From Gammaproteobacteria bacterium (GTDB lineage: Bacteria; Pseudomonadota; Gammaproteobacteria; Nitrosococcales; Methylophagaceae): a stretch of 5,728 bases of DNA. Where the stretch lies: the NCBI GenBank assembly GCA_002400805.1, contig NVRG01000110.1, forward strand, positions 1 through 5,728, in the 5' to 3' direction. The notes under the pieces were generated by a model. It ran no database searches. It worked only from the letters and a program-made list of their open reading frames with translations, and was not told the origin of the DNA. Below, in pieces: positions 5,681-5,728 of the stretch (its first letter is position 1; the number at the start of each line of letters is the position of its first letter). The position numbers and the translations under genes were made by a program.

Positions 5681-5728
5681 AGCCTGGCAGTGACCTACTC
5701 TCACATGGGAACTCCCACACTACCATCG
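5681..5728 (-). rRNA. rrf: 5S ribosomal RNA, 3' end only
   Basis: The minus strand contains the last 47 or so bases of a 5S rRNA: CGATGGTAGTGTGGGA, the helix-IV loop with GAGAGTAGG, and the terminal CTGCCAGGC that pairs with the missing 5' end. It closely matches the E. coli 5S 3' part, with a few changes in the helix. The gene continues beyond the right edge, so the rest of the rRNA operon should lie there. The exact 3' end is uncertain by one or two bases. Confidence 0.93.

Overview
The window is a compact block of housekeeping genes, all on the minus strand, from a gammaproteobacterium. Hfq, Rho, MiaA, HflX, HflK and HflC all read as close relatives of the Escherichia coli proteins, and the order hfq-hflX-hflK-hflC is the classic gammaproteobacterial one. 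Base composition looks moderately AT-rich by eye. I cannot name a genus. The short Hfq tail, the HflX without its C-terminal domain and the placement of rho all argue against an enteric bacterium. I see no mobile element, CRISPR array, tRNA or transfer signature.

Layout, read in the direction of transcription (from high to low coordinates): the 3' end of a 5S rRNA gene (5681-5728) is followed by a strong intrinsic terminator (5634-5668) that closes an rRNA operon. About 260 bp of leader follow, with two candidate promoters, a C-rich/G-poor stretch, a near-palindrome and a small hairpin. Then come rho (4117-5376), miaA (3170-4120, overlapping the rho stop by four bases), a 97-bp gap with a good sigma-70-type promoter, hfq (2846-3070), hflX (1687-2832), a 95-bp gap with a weaker promoter candidate, hflK (407-1591) and the first 135 codons of hflC, which runs off the left edge.

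Functionally this is a post-transcriptional control cluster. Rho ends untranslated transcripts. MiaA prenylates A37 of tRNAs reading UNN codons. Hfq pairs small RNAs with mRNAs. HflX is a ribosome-associated GTPase. HflK and HflC form the membrane complex that controls the FtsH protease. In E. coli miaA lies behind mutL and rho behind trxA; here rho takes the place of mutL and lies next to an rRNA operon.

I found no convincing new system. The points worth a second look are small: the non-canonical TTG starts of miaA and hflX, the domain-truncated HflX, an Hfq with a reduced rim patch and almost no tail, the rho-miaA coupling, and the rho leader, which looks like a substrate for Rho autoregulation.
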